DNA of 64,000 nt from Algoriphagus sp. CAU 1675 (GCF_029222925.1 NZ_JARHUI010000004.1:1-64000), one strand, 5' to 3'; numbered from the stretch's first letter, positions 27,254-36,317 are shown. The notes: a model not told the origin generated them from the sequence alone. Translations and numbers: made by a program.

Positions 27254-28597
27254 TCAATCCTTATTCATTACAATGGCTCTTTTACTTAATTGGTGAAAGC
27301 GATAAAAAAGAATGACTGCGGTAATACTCAAGCCAGTCAAAAGTCCATACCAAATTCCTCTTTCTGCAAGTCCCAGTTCGAAGGCCAAAAAATACCCCAA
27401 AGGAAGACCCAGCCCCCAATAGGCAAAAAGTGTGATCCAAGTAGGGAATTTCACATCCTCCATTCCTCGCAAAACTCCCAAGCCTGCAACCTGTGCGCCA
27501 TCGGAAAGCTGAAACAGACCCGCAATGATCAACAAGGAGGCTGAAGTAGCGATTACCTCTGGATCATCGATATATAACATGGGAAGGTAATTTCTCAAAG
27601 TCACAAAAAGAATGGCAGTAAACGCCATAAATATCAAGACCATCCCAAAGATTACCAGTCCTGCTTCCCTCATGGCCTTATAATTATTTCTACCAATCTG
27701 ATTACTTACCCTAATCATTCCTGCTGTGCTGAGTCCAGCGGCCATCATATAGCTGATGGATGCCAGGTTCAATGCGATTTGATGTCCTGCCAGGGCATTT
27801 ACCCCTATCCATCCCATCATAATGGCTGCAGAACCGAAAGCACTTACTTCGAAAATAAACTGAAAACCTGTTGGCAGGCCAATTTTTAATATCCGGTTGA
27901 TCATGGGAAAGCTGAGTTTGCTAATCCCAATTTGTAAATTGAAATTCAAATACCGCTTGGAGTTCATGACATACCACCCCATCATCAGAGGCATCAAGAC
28001 TCTTGAGATCAAAGTGGCCCAGCCGGCTCCCATTAAACCCATTTCAGGGGCACCCAATTTCCCGAAAATCAAAACCCAGTTCAGAAATACATTGACCAAG
28101 TTGCAGAAGATGGTCACAAACATTGCCTGGCGAGTCTGAGAAAGTCCTTCCGCAAACTGCTTGAAATTTTGAAAAACCATAAAGGGAAAAAGAGAGGCAG
28201 TAATGACAAATAAATAGGGAATGGCAATATCCACCACCTCTTCCGGTTGATCCAAAAACTGTAAACCTTGTGAAAGACCCAGAATAATACTTATCAAAAC
28301 AAAAGCTGTGATTATATTAATCCATAGGCCATGTTGAAACAGCCTTCCAATTCTTCCAGCCTTTCCTTTGCCTTCAGCCATAGACACCAATGGAGTGATC
28401 CCCATGGAAATCCCCATCCCAAACATCAAAATGACGAAAAAGATACTGTTGGCCAAGGACGCGGCCGCAAGTGGAACTGCCCCTAATCTTCCTACCATCA
28501 TGCTATCCGCAACCCCAACGGAGACTTGGCCCAATTGGCTTAGAACAACCGGATAAGCCAGCTTAAAAGTGCTGTTAAAATGGTCTCGAATTGTCAT
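27254..28597 (-). CDS. MATE family efflux transporter
   Basis: This 447-residue protein has about 12 membrane helices. The start (FKLAYPVVLSQLGQVSVGVA) and the loop DSMMVGRLGAVPLAAASLAN are typical of NorM-type MATE exporters, which expel organic cations and drugs using Na+ or H+. A similar pattern recurs in the second half (GLPTGFQFIFEVSAFGSAAI). It lies 3 bp after the NUDIX gene and 36 bp before the M24 peptidase gene in one probable operon. Confidence 0.9.
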   Translation of the reverse strand: MTIRDHFNSTFKLAYPVVLSQLGQVSVGVADSMMVGRLGAVPLAAASLANSIFFVILMFGMGISMGITPLVSMAEGKGKAGRIGRLFQHGLWINIITAFVLISIILGLSQGLQFLDQPEEVVDIAIPYLFVITASLFPFMVFQNFKQFAEGLSQTRQAMFVTIFCNLVNVFLNWVLIFGKLGAPEMGLMGAGWATLISRVLMPLMMGWYVMNSKRYLNFNLQIGISKLSFPMINRILKIGLPTGFQFIFEVSAFGSAAIMMGWIGVNALAGHQIALNLASISYMMAAGLSTAGMIRVSNQIGRNNYKAMREAGLVIFGMVLIFMAFTAILFVTLRNYLPMLYIDDPEVIATSASLLIIAGLFQLSDGAQVAGLGVLRGMEDVKFPTWITLFAYWGLGLPLGYFLAFELGLAERGIWYGLLTGLSITAVILFYRFHQLSKRAIVMNKD

Positions 28598-28600
28598 CTT

Positions 28601-29143
28601 TTAATAGCCCAATATTCGGGCAACTTTTAAAATTCCTGCAATGCTTATTGAGTCAGTAATTTCCCCTGTCATAACCATCTCCACTACTTCCTTAAAAGGA
28701 ATTCTTTTGACCTGCAGGACCTCGGTTTCTTCGAATTCAGTCTCCCCCTCCGTGAGTCCTTCCGCCAAATAGACTATCCCTTCCTCATCTGTTACAGAAT
28801 TTGAAGTATGAATTTTCAATACTTCTGTCCACTTTTCTGCAATCAGCCCGGTTTCTTCTTTCAGTTCCCTTTTTGCACTTTCCAGCAAGTCCAATTCAAT
28901 TGGTCCTCCACCCATTGGAATTTCCCAAGAATACGCATCGAGTGTATACCGAAACTGGCCTACCAACCAAGTATATCCTTCCTCATCAATCGGAATGATG
29001 GCCATGGCCTTGTTTTTGAAATGAACCTTTCCATACACCCCGTCCTTACCGGCAGGGTTGATGATATCATGCTGTTCTAATCTAATCCACGGGTTTTCGT
29101 AAACAGTTTGAACGGCTTTGGTTTTCCAGGGGTTATCGGTCAT
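28601..29143 (-). CDS. NUDIX hydrolase (ADP-ribose pyrophosphatase-like)
   Basis: The 180-residue protein holds a complete NUDIX box: GGGPIELDLLESAKRELKEE followed by TGL (about residues 78-100). This matches GX5EX7REUXEEXGU. The upstream context (SWEIPMGGGP) resembles ADP-ribose and related nucleotide-sugar pyrophosphatases. It likely cleaves a nucleoside diphosphate derivative in the cytoplasm. It is the first gene of a likely operon with the MATE transporter. Confidence 0.9.
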   Translation of the reverse strand: MTDNPWKTKAVQTVYENPWIRLEQHDIINPAGKDGVYGKVHFKNKAMAIIPIDEEGYTWLVGQFRYTLDAYSWEIPMGGGPIELDLLESAKRELKEETGLIAEKWTEVLKIHTSNSVTDEEGIVYLAEGLTEGETEFEETEVLQVKRIPFKEVVEMVMTGEITDSISIAGILKVARILGY

Positions 29144-29151
29144 GTTTTCTC

Positions 29152-29178
29152 AAAAAAAAAGGGTGACTTTCGCCACCC
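29152..29178 (-). terminator. Terminator of the Lrp/AsnC gene
   Basis: On the minus strand GGGTG and CACCC pair around GCGAAAGT (29161-29178), followed by a run of nine T residues (29152-29160). Confidence 0.8.
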
Positions 29179-29202
29179 AATATGGTTTACAAAAGCCAAT
29201 TA

Positions 29203-29697
29203 TTAAGCTGGAATAGGCAATACTTTTGAATCTTTGAAGGTGGAAAGAATCACCATGGACTGCATGGAATCCACTTCTTTGATTTCAGACACTTTTTCCA
29301 ACATCAGCTTCTGATAGGCTGTGATATCTTTTGCAATTATCTTAAGGATAAAGTCGCCCGTACCAGTGATATGATGACATTCGATCACCTCAGGAATACC
29401 ATTGATCTCTTTCATGAAAGCATCGATATTGGCCTTGTTGTGTCCGATCAAGCTCACTAATACAAACGTGCTTACACCCAATCCGATCTTCTCAGGATCC
29501 AATTTGGCATGGTAACTTTTGATAATTCCGGACTGTTCCAATTTTTTCACACGCTCCAAGGTGGGAGCAGGTGAAAGTCCAATGTCTTTAGATAGTTGGG
29601 CGTTTGTGATTTTAGCGTTTCCCTGAAGAATTTCTAAAATTCTGCGGTCGATTTTATCGAATTTGATTCTTACGCTATTATCCATGATCTCTTGCAT
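29203..29697 (-). CDS. Lrp/AsnC family transcriptional regulator
   Basis: This 164-residue protein has an N-terminal helix-turn-helix (FDKIDRRILEILQGNAKITN, then LSKDIGLSPAPTLERVKKLE, about residues 13-60) and a C-terminal RAM ligand-binding domain (about 75-155, with HHITGTGDFILKI). Lrp proteins are octamer-forming regulators responding to amino acids. The target is unknown. It is monocistronic, with a terminator behind it and a promoter-like box in front. An ATG 12 bases inside is an alternative start. Confidence 0.92.
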   Translation of the reverse strand: MQEIMDNSVRIKFDKIDRRILEILQGNAKITNAQLSKDIGLSPAPTLERVKKLEQSGIIKSYHAKLDPEKIGLGVSTFVLVSLIGHNKANIDAFMKEINGIPEVIECHHITGTGDFILKIIAKDITAYQKLMLEKVSEIKEVDSMQSMVILSTFKDSKVLPIPA

Positions 29698-29717
29698 TTA
29701 CAAAATTTTATGTGGTG

Positions 29718-29725
29718 CAAAGTTA
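29718..29725 (-). promoter_or_regulatory. Promoter -7 box (TAACTTTG) for the Lrp gene
   Basis: TAACTTTG on the minus strand matches the Bacteroidota -7 consensus TAnnTTTG, about 20 bases before the start codon. No clear -33 TTG is seen. Confidence 0.45.
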
Positions 29726-29895
29726 TAATATTTAAGGAAAATTTTAAAACGATTATTCGCTTTTTAATCAGTTAAAATCAAAATTTTCTTTAGCCAATAA
29801 AGGGATTTAGCAAAGAATACTAAGGAAAACCCTTTTGAGCCTAGAAAAATTCAAATTATCTCCTGAATTATTTTCTAGAAACGTAAAGATTTTAA

Positions 29896-31095
29896 TTAAA
29901 GTTTATTCTTTTTGATAAAATCCCTTGCGGCCTGATGAGCGGGATGTTTTCGCTTTGCGTACTTCTTCACTTTTTTGAAATAATCTTTGGAAAGTTTATT
30001 ATTCCCTTCTTCCGCAGCTATTTTACCCAACTGCACCAATGAAAATAGGTAATAGCCACTTTCTTGAGATTCGGATTCTTCCCCAAAAGAAAGCGTTTTA
30101 AGATAATAGCTCTTGGCTTCCGCTTCATTTCCAATACGTTCGTAATACTGCGCCAAATAAAATGAGGCATATCTACCGCTATTGGACTCATAGCCCACTT
30201 GACCGGCTTTGATTCTATCCAAAATTTCAAAAGACTCCTTAACGGATTCAGTCCATTTTCCAACGGCATAAAGATGTCGTGCATAGGACCTGTGGAAATA
30301 TGGATTGTTCGGGAATTTCCCGTGCAGGTATTCTGATATTCTTAGGGCCTCATACGGTTTCTTTTCTTCGGAGGCATAGAGACGAAACAAAAAATACATA
30401 GCCTCAATACGGGTATAAAATGCATTTTCAGCAACGTATTCCAATTGCTGTATCCCTAATTCCTTACTGCCTTTGGGGAAAAGAGCCATTACCGGTTTTA
30501 ATAGGGGATAATTTTCCGGAATCCAAACGGAAAAGTAATTGAACAGGGCATCACCTAAGAGCAATTCCGGATTAAATTCCTCTTCTCCCCTACTCAATTC
30601 CATGTATTTCAAAGCATTTTTACCAGCCCAAGCAGCTCGAGTCCAGCTTTTTCTTTCGGACAACAATCTTCCTTGAAAACCATATCCCGCTGCAAGAAAA
30701 AAGGCTGCTTCTTTATTGGTCTCATCTTCATCAAACAATTGTTCGGCCTTTTCATTGGCCCGCTCAATATAATTGAGAAACAATTCATCATAGGCGGTAT
30801 TAGTCACATCCACCTCAATTCTCCACCAATAACTCAAGGCCATCAAAAAATCCGGAAGAGGATGGTTTGGAAACTGATAAGCCAACACTTGAAAGTCCCG
30901 TTCAGCTGTCTCAAAATCAAAATTATACATGCTATTGATGGACTTGGTAACCCGATATTGGAGACCACGGTCCAGCAGCAGATACGGGGAAGGCACATAA
31001 ACCAAACTATCTGCCGGAGCTGACTGGGCAAAAGTCAATTGCCCTGCTATCAAGCCAATTAAAAACAAAACTATCTGAACACTCTTCTTCAACAT
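29896..31095 (-). CDS. Exported TPR-like protein
   Basis: This 399-residue protein has a signal peptide (about 1-23, LIGLIAGQLTFAQ) and helical repeats through most of its length (for example FDFETAERDFQVLAYQFPNH, YYERIGNEAEAKSYYLKTLS). The pattern fits a tetratricopeptide solenoid in the periplasm. It is not a named family I recognise, and its partner is unknown. It is divergent from the membrane-protein gene at 31172. Confidence 0.75.
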   Translation of the reverse strand: MLKKSVQIVLFLIGLIAGQLTFAQSAPADSLVYVPSPYLLLDRGLQYRVTKSINSMYNFDFETAERDFQVLAYQFPNHPLPDFLMALSYWWRIEVDVTNTAYDELFLNYIERANEKAEQLFDEDETNKEAAFFLAAGYGFQGRLLSERKSWTRAAWAGKNALKYMELSRGEEEFNPELLLGDALFNYFSVWIPENYPLLKPVMALFPKGSKELGIQQLEYVAENAFYTRIEAMYFLFRLYASEEKKPYEALRISEYLHGKFPNNPYFHRSYARHLYAVGKWTESVKESFEILDRIKAGQVGYESNSGRYASFYLAQYYERIGNEAEAKSYYLKTLSFGEESESQESGYYLFSLVQLGKIAAEEGNNKLSKDYFKKVKKYAKRKHPAHQAARDFIKKNKL

Positions 31096-31114
31096 AAAAC
31101 CTCTGAATAAAAGG

Positions 31115-31122
31115 CAAAATTA
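31115..31122 (-). promoter_or_regulatory. Promoter -7 box (TAATTTTG) for the TPR gene
   Basis: On the minus strand TAATTTTG fits TAnnTTTG, 20 bases before the TPR gene start in the short divergent intergenic space. Confidence 0.4.
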
Positions 31123-31171
31123 TACCATATCTCGCACAAACCTGTAGATTTGGATTAGATTGATCTTAAAA

Positions 31172-31822
31172 ATGCCTAAATCTATTTCTCCTAAAGCTGA
31201 ACGTTTAAAAGCCTTGATTGATTTCGATAAGAGGCTTTATTTTTTGGTATTGGTACTTCTTTTTATTTTGATCCGATATCTCACCAACGCGCTGATCATT
31301 GAATCCATTCCAGATTCAGAAAATTTAGATGCAAAAGGCGAACTGATGATTTTCCATGTATTCAATACCCTGGATTACATTTGGACTCCCTTTGCCCTTC
31401 TTTTGAAATTTACAGTCATTGCCTTTCTCTTTTGGGTAGGGGGATTCTTTTTGGGCTACAAACTCTCATTCAAAGAGCTTTGGCAGTTTGCACTTGTAGC
31501 TGAATTTGTCTTTTTATTTCCTGAATTGATCCGCTTTTTGGTTTTCATCGGAACCAATAGTAATGTCACTTTTACCGAAATCATGGAGTATAGACCATTT
31601 TCACTATTGGCTTTGTTCGGTCCGGAAAATTTAGAAGACCGCTATCACTATGCATTTGGAACACTCAACCTATTTGAACTTGCCTATGGTTATATTTGGG
31701 TATTGGGCTTCCATGCAATCAGCAATAGACCCTTACGGGAATCTATTTTTGCCGTTCTTTTGAGTTATTTCCTTCCTTTGGCAATCTGGCTTTCTTGGTA
31801 CATCATTGTGTACCGGAGCTAA
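31172..31822 (+). CDS. Multi-pass membrane protein (Yip1-like)
   Basis: This 216-residue protein has five or six membrane helices (RLYFLVLVLLFILIRYL, then FALLLKFTVIAFLFWVGGFF, and others) and a basic N-terminus. The general look is of bacterial Yip1-like proteins, but I see no firm signature. The ATG at 31172 is preferred over a TTG 12 bases upstream. It stands between the divergent TPR gene and the convergent photolyase operon. Function unknown. Confidence 0.65.
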   Translation: MPKSISPKAERLKALIDFDKRLYFLVLVLLFILIRYLTNALIIESIPDSENLDAKGELMIFHVFNTLDYIWTPFALLLKFTVIAFLFWVGGFFLGYKLSFKELWQFALVAEFVFLFPELIRFLVFIGTNSNVTFTEIMEYRPFSLLALFGPENLEDRYHYAFGTLNLFELAYGYIWVLGFHAISNRPLRESIFAVLLSYFLPLAIWLSWYIIVYRS

Positions 31823-31893
31823 AGCACAATGAATTTTTCATGTAATCATTCTTTTTAATTCCCATGGGAAAACTCGTTTGACAAATAATCATT

Positions 31894-32046
31894 CTAATGT
31901 GAGGGAATCCTCTGACTAGATTTCATTCCCCTGCATTTTTTGGAGCAAAATTTAACCTCCGCCCAGTTTTTCTCCCATTTTTTCCTCCAAGTGAAAGGTC
32001 GCTGGCAGACAGCACAAATCTTGACGGGCAAGTTTTCCTTTTTCAT
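31894..32046 (-). CDS. DUF2256 small zinc-ribbon-like protein
   Basis: This 50-residue protein begins [20 protein letters not shown] and ends with [13 protein letters not shown]. Four cysteines in two pairs (CAVC and CSKKC) and the tryptophan-rich middle ([13 protein letters not shown]) match DUF2256, a small family encoded next to, or fused with, cryptochrome/photolyase proteins. Its ATG overlaps the photolyase stop (ATGA), so it is translationally coupled. The cysteines probably bind zinc (inference). Confidence 0.9.
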   Translation of the reverse strand: MKKENLPVKICAVCQRPFTWRKKWEKNWAEVKFCSKKCRGMKSSQRIPSH

Positions 32047-33512
32047 TTTCTACGTTTCGGTATTGTGTGCTTTTCAAGGATTCTCAAAGCCTCCCTTTTC
32101 ACATCTGTATCCTTTTGTGCATCCCAAATCTTTTTTCTTGCCTGATTGGCAGCTATTTGCGGAGAAACAATCGGATACGGATAATCTTGACCTATTTCTA
32201 AACCTAAATCCTTTTGCTCAATGGCAGTTAATTCCCAAGGTCTATGAATGAATGAATTGGGAACCTTTTGAAGTTCAGGAACCCATTTTCGAATAAAAAC
32301 ACCCTCAGGATCATGATCCTGAGATTGTTTGACGGGATTATAAATTCGAACCGTGTTGATACCGGTTACCCCAGCCTGCATTTGTAGCTGTGGATAATGG
32401 ATTCCCGGTTCAAAATCCAAAAACATCCGAGCCAAGAAGTCTGCTCCTTTTTGCCAACTTTGCCCCAAATAATGGGTTAAGAAACTCACCAGCATTGCTC
32501 GCATTCGAAAATTCAAATATCCTGTTTCCCGCAAACACCTCATGCAGGCATCTACCAAAGGGTAACCCGTTTTCCCTTCTTCCCATGCTCTAATCCATTC
32601 TTCCTTTTCTGGAAAAATCAATTTAAAAAAGCCCCTATTAATGTGTTCATGTTCCATTCTAGGCTCCATTTCAAATTTTTGGATGAAATGACAATGCCAT
32701 CTCAATCTGGATTGAAAATTTATCACATCCTTAATTGGAGCCCCATTCCCAATATGAATTTCAGAGATTTGATATAATTCCCGAATGGACAGACATCCCC
32801 AGGCTAAATAAGGGGAAAGCCTACTGCAACCTTTTCTACTCTGCTCAGGCTTGCTGATATGGCGGCTGTAATTTTCAACTCTCTCTGCGAAAAAACTATT
32901 CAAATATTTCCTGGCATAAGACTCCCCGCCAGGCTGCATCTTGGAATTTGGAGTTCTCCATTCCGACGGAACGGAGAATCGAGAAAATTCTTCAATCGGA
33001 GATCTTGATAAATTTAGAAATACAGCTTTATCGAGAGGAGGATTTTTTAAAGGTTTTTTAATAAAATCAGTCCAGTCACTTTTCCAGCTTTTCCGGTTTT
33101 TCCTTCCCCTTTGCACAGCTTGCTGAAGGTACTCTTTCCATATAATCCCCTTTTCAGCAAAAATTTTTTTCATGAGCAGGTCTCTTTGGAAAGTAATCCC
33201 GATTCCTGTTTCTTGATGTGAATAGACTGATTTAATAGCATATTCCTTGGCTAAAAGGCCAAAAACAACCTCGACTTCTTCATAAAAAACCTGAACTGAT
33301 GCATTGAAAGGCGCTAATCTGATCTGCATGTCCTGCAAGCTTTCCCAAACAAATCTCCAATGCCTTGCATCACTTTGAGGAGCAGAAACCAAGGATGGTT
33401 CAAAACAATAAACAAGAACTATTGGAAGAGCATCTTGAATTGCTTCATAGAGGGGTTCATGATCGCTGAATCTTAAATCCCTTTTTAACCAAACTACAGA
33501 AATTTTCTCCAC
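32043..33512 (-). CDS. Cryptochrome/photolyase family protein
   Basis: This 489-residue flavoprotein has the N-terminal photolyase domain ([20 protein letters not shown]) and the C-terminal FAD-binding domain with [40 protein letters not shown] and [20 protein letters not shown]. Members repair UV-damaged DNA with blue light or act as light sensors. The stretch normally reading NNGNWQW is replaced here by [15 protein letters not shown], so this is not a textbook CPD photolyase. It is coupled to a DUF2256 gene and divergent from a TIGR03643 gene 40 bp away, a conserved trio. Confidence 0.92.
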   Translation of the reverse strand: MEKISVVWLKRDLRFSDHEPLYEAIQDALPIVLVYCFEPSLVSAPQSDARHWRFVWESLQDMQIRLAPFNASVQVFYEEVEVVFGLLAKEYAIKSVYSHQETGIGITFQRDLLMKKIFAEKGIIWKEYLQQAVQRGRKNRKSWKSDWTDFIKKPLKNPPLDKAVFLNLSRSPIEEFSRFSVPSEWRTPNSKMQPGGESYARKYLNSFFAERVENYSRHISKPEQSRKGCSRLSPYLAWGCLSIRELYQISEIHIGNGAPIKDVINFQSRLRWHCHFIQKFEMEPRMEHEHINRGFFKLIFPEKEEWIRAWEEGKTGYPLVDACMRCLRETGYLNFRMRAMLVSFLTHYLGQSWQKGADFLARMFLDFEPGIHYPQLQMQAGVTGINTVRIYNPVKQSQDHDPEGVFIRKWVPELQKVPNSFIHRPWELTAIEQKDLGLEIGQDYPYPIVSPQIAANQARKKIWDAQKDTDVKREALRILEKHTIPKRRK

Positions 33513-33552
33513 ATGGCTTCAAACTTTACAAAGGCCAGAAAGTTTGAAAAAC

Positions 33553-33837
33553 ATGAAAAACTTAAAATTTCTGACAGAGGAAGACCTTGACCGTATCATT
33601 GAAATGGCTTGGGAAGACAGAACTCCTTTCGATGCCATCAAAGCTCAATTTGGAATCAATGAATCCGAAACCATTGATATTATGCGGAGAAACATGAAAA
33701 GAAGTTCTTTCAAAATGTGGCGAGCGAGAGTTCAGGGACGGCCGACCAAACATTCTAACACTTCAGCGAAAAATCCTGTCCGTTTCAAGTCAAAAATGCA
33801 AAGGGGTATCAGTCAGAACAAAATATCAAAACGTTGA
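33553..33837 (+). CDS. TIGR03643 family protein
   Basis: This 94-residue protein matches TIGR03643: LTEEDLDRIIEMAWEDRTPF, then AIKAQFGINESETIDIMRR, SSFKMWRARVQGRPTKH. The first half looks like a helix-turn-helix and the tail is basic, so nucleic-acid binding is possible. The family is usually found beside cryptochrome-type photolyases, as here. An upstream TTG at 33544 is less likely than this ATG. Confidence 0.88.
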   Translation: MKNLKFLTEEDLDRIIEMAWEDRTPFDAIKAQFGINESETIDIMRRNMKRSSFKMWRARVQGRPTKHSNTSAKNPVRFKSKMQRGISQNKISKR

Positions 33838-33851
33838 ATGGGTGTAAAGCA

Positions 33852-33881
33852 AAAAAAGTGGGCCATATGACCCACTTTTTT
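33852..33881. terminator. Bidirectional terminator
   Basis: AAGTGGG and CCCACTT form a strong stem with A-run on the left and T-run on the right. It lies between the convergent TIGR03643 and rhodanese genes and serves both. Confidence 0.85.
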
Positions 33882-33898
33882 CCAACAATAAACCCGTA

Positions 33899-34234
33899 TT
33901 ACACTGTTTCAAAAGGCCATCTCATGATGCCTCCTGCCATATTTTTAAGTTTTTCGAAGCCTAAATCCGCCATAATCTCACAAGCCTGTCCACTTCTGTT
34001 TCCACTGCGGCAATAGATCAGGTAGGTTTTGTCTTTAGGAAGGTTTTTCACCTGATTGACAAAATCTCTGGACATGATATCGATGTTTCTGGCTCCTCTG
34101 ATTTTTCCTGAAGCAAACTCACCTGGAGTTCTCACATCTAGAATTACTGTATCAGGTTGAAGCATCAACTCATGAAACTCACCTACTGGGATATCTTCGT
34201 AATTTTTTGGTTTCGATTGAAAGAAATTAAACAT
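33899..34234 (-). CDS. Rhodanese-like domain protein
   Basis: This 111-residue single-domain rhodanese has the start of the fold in FHELMLQPDTVILDVRTPGEFASGK (split over residues 24-48). The active-site loop YCRSGNRSG near residue 74-82 holds the catalytic cysteine. It transfers sulfane sulfur in the cytoplasm. The gene is transcribed alone, from a promoter region holding a GTGA-N6-TTAC box like those of the neighbouring sulfide genes, which suggests shared control by the Crp/Fnr protein. Confidence 0.92.
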   Translation of the reverse strand: MFNFFQSKPKNYEDIPVGEFHELMLQPDTVILDVRTPGEFASGKIRGARNIDIMSRDFVNQVKNLPKDKTYLIYCRSGNRSGQACEIMADLGFEKLKNMAGGIMRWPFETV

Positions 34235-34290
34235 AGTTGTCAGTTTATATTTTATGATACAAAGGTAAATCCCAATAGCATCTCAAATCA

Positions 34291-34304
34291 GTAATAAAAG
34301 TCAC
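34291..34304 (-). promoter_or_regulatory. Crp/Fnr-type box upstream of rhodanese gene
   Basis: Minus-strand GTGACTTTTATTAC fits GTGA-N6-TYAC, 57 bases before the rhodanese start codon. It is one of five such boxes in 34.2-38.2 kb. Confidence 0.5.
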
Positions 34305-34313
34305 AACAGTATT

Positions 34314-34568
34314 TTAGGCTGCTGATAATTTCTTTTTTACTTCAAGAAATGCGAGTCTCAGGAACATAAGCCAAGGAAACCCATGAAAGATCAGATCTCC
34401 CCAATCGATCAACTTCATTCCTACAGCTCCACCAGCAACCCATTTGATTTTACCCCAAATGTGGGGTTCGGGCACAAATGGAGCCAATCCAAGCGTTAAG
34501 GAAAGGAGAATTACAGTTCTCCATTGATTAAATGGATTCAGGGAGGTTACTTTTTCTTTTTCAGCCAT
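34314..34568 (-). CDS. Small membrane protein after sterol desaturase
   Basis: This 84-residue protein (from the ATG at 34568) has two or three hydrophobic segments (WRTVILLSLTLGLAPFV, then KWVAGGAVGMKLIDWGDLIF). I do not know a function for it. Its start overlaps the end of the desaturase gene by 22 bp in another frame, so the two are coupled in one operon. A longer start at 34589 would deepen the overlap. Confidence 0.65.
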   Translation of the reverse strand: MAEKEKVTSLNPFNQWRTVILLSLTLGLAPFVPEPHIWGKIKWVAGGAVGMKLIDWGDLIFHGFPWLMFLRLAFLEVKKKLSAA

Positions 34569-35422
34569 GGGTAAGTGATTTGCGTCCAAAAGGTTTTCGG
34601 GAATTCTTCCATATGATCAAAGCCTAAAGGCTCATCTTTCCCAGGATTTGGGATATAAGCTGTTCCAAAAAGGTAGTCCCACAAACTGAGACTGATCCCA
34701 AAATTCACTCCGTGACTACCTTCGGGAAGATGCTTGGCATGATGCCAGGTATGCATGACCGGATTGTTTAAAATATACTTCAAGGGCCCATAGGTGATCT
34801 TTACATTCGCATGATTGAGATGACCAATGGCTACAGTGATGATATGAAGGATAAAGAAATCATCCAGTCCAAAACCAATCATGGCAAGGGGAATATATTG
34901 CACTGACTTGTAAACGACAGTTTCCATCCAGTGATAGCGAAGATGCGCCGCAAAGCCCATTTCCTCTACGGAATGGTGAACCTTATGAAACTCCCAAAGT
35001 GTAGGGGAATAATGAAGCCATCTATGGACATTCCACTGGATAAAGTCCGCTACTAGGAACATAAGTAAAAATTGACCCCAAACAGGCCAGGACCCTACCT
35101 CAATTGCCACTAAGTTGGTGATCCCGAATAACCCCAGGAAATCATTGAAGAGTTCGACAAACACATTGGAGACTGCATTATACAGGACCAAGGAGAATAG
35201 AAAAAAGTTGAAAAACATGTAGAAAGCATCCAGCCAGAAATCCTTTCGGAAAATAGACTGATTTTTTCTCCAGGGAAAAATGATTTCCAATGACCAAACC
35301 AAGACAGAAAGTCCTACTAACCACCAGAAGTAATTATGCCACGATGGGTACAGAATTTCTGAAGTCAGATAATTCCAGTACCCATAGTAGCCATCAATGA
35401 ATGTTTTAAAATATTTTTCCAA
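34547..35422 (-). CDS. Sterol desaturase/fatty acid hydroxylase superfamily protein
   Basis: This 291-residue membrane protein has the three histidine clusters that bind the di-iron centre: HRWLH (about 143-147), HKVHH (about 156-160) and HTWHH followed by the late histidine in EGSHGVNFG. It should hydroxylate or desaturate a lipid-like substrate using oxygen. The substrate is unknown. The gene starts 17 bp after the TauE/SafE gene and is probably co-regulated with the sulfide genes. Confidence 0.9.
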   Translation of the reverse strand: MEKYFKTFIDGYYGYWNYLTSEILYPSWHNYFWWLVGLSVLVWSLEIIFPWRKNQSIFRKDFWLDAFYMFFNFFLFSLVLYNAVSNVFVELFNDFLGLFGITNLVAIEVGSWPVWGQFLLMFLVADFIQWNVHRWLHYSPTLWEFHKVHHSVEEMGFAAHLRYHWMETVVYKSVQYIPLAMIGFGLDDFFILHIITVAIGHLNHANVKITYGPLKYILNNPVMHTWHHAKHLPEGSHGVNFGISLSLWDYLFGTAYIPNPGKDEPLGFDHMEEFPKTFWTQITYPWLKKKK

Positions 35423-35438
35423 GATTAATGGAAGTTAT

Positions 35439-36245
35439 TTACAATGCGATTAATTCTTTTCCAATAATATAAATACCCATCAACAACACAAACCATCCAA
35501 AGCCTTTCTTAAGGGCTTTTTCATTGATCTTCTTGGACAAGGAGCTACCAATGAAAATACCTACAATAGATAGTCCGGTAAAGATCAACAGCATCTGCCA
35601 GTCTATAGGCTGGTTGGACACATCGCCAAGGAAACCAATCAGTGACTTAGCTGCAATGATCAACAAGGAGGTACCAACTGCCAGTTTCATTGGAAGTTTA
35701 GCCAAAAGTACCAAAGCAGGAATTATCAGGAATCCTCCTCCTGCACCAACAATACCCGTGATAACGCCAACGATAGAACCTTCCAAAGCAATCATAGGGA
35801 TATTGAACTTGACTTCTCCTTCTTCTTTTTCCTCTTTTTTGGCTCCTCCTTTAATCATGGAGTAAGATGCTGCTAGCATGATAATGGCAAAAAACACCAT
35901 GATACCCACGTTCTTGGTTATAGCCGTTTCACCTAAGGAAAATAAAGGATCAGGAAGTGCAGGAACCAAGAATTTTCGTGTCAGGAATACAGCAATAAAT
36001 GAAGGAATTGCAAAAACAAGGGCTGTCTTATAATCTACCAAGCCCTGCTTCATGTAGTTTCCAGCTCCAACCAAAGATGTGGAGCCCACAACAAACAAAG
36101 AATAGGCAGTAGCCAATACCGGATCCACTCCTAAGATATAAACCAGAACCGGAACGGTCAGGATTGAACCGCCACCACCGATCAGGCCTAAACTAACTCC
36201 AATAAGAATTGCTGCTGCAAAACCTATTATAACTATGATATCCAT
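35439..36245 (-). CDS. TauE/SafE family sulfur-compound exporter
   Basis: This 268-residue protein has about eight membrane helices. The repeated signature GLIGGGGSILTVPVLVYILG near the start and GIVGAGGGFLIIPALVLLAK in the second half are the hallmark of TauE/SafE, thought to export sulfite, sulfoacetate or other small anions. Between a rhodanese and a sulfide:quinone oxidoreductase, a role in removing oxidised sulfur is plausible. It is the first gene of the operon with the desaturase. Confidence 0.9.
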   Translation of the reverse strand: MDIIVIIGFAAAILIGVSLGLIGGGGSILTVPVLVYILGVDPVLATAYSLFVVGSTSLVGAGNYMKQGLVDYKTALVFAIPSFIAVFLTRKFLVPALPDPLFSLGETAITKNVGIMVFFAIIMLAASYSMIKGGAKKEEKEEGEVKFNIPMIALEGSIVGVITGIVGAGGGFLIIPALVLLAKLPMKLAVGTSLLIIAAKSLIGFLGDVSNQPIDWQMLLIFTGLSIVGIFIGSSLSKKINEKALKKGFGWFVLLMGIYIIGKELIAL

Positions 36246-36303
36246 AATTTCTTGTTTTAAAGTTTAACAACACAAAAGTAGCTAACTCATACCCCCACAT
36301 GCG

Positions 36304-36317
36304 GTGACAAATGTTAC
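36304..36317 (-). promoter_or_regulatory. Crp/Fnr-type box upstream of TauE/SafE operon
   Basis: GTGACAAATGTTAC (plus strand as written) fits the imperfect palindrome GTGA-N6-TYAC, 59 bases before the TauE/SafE start. Confidence 0.5.
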
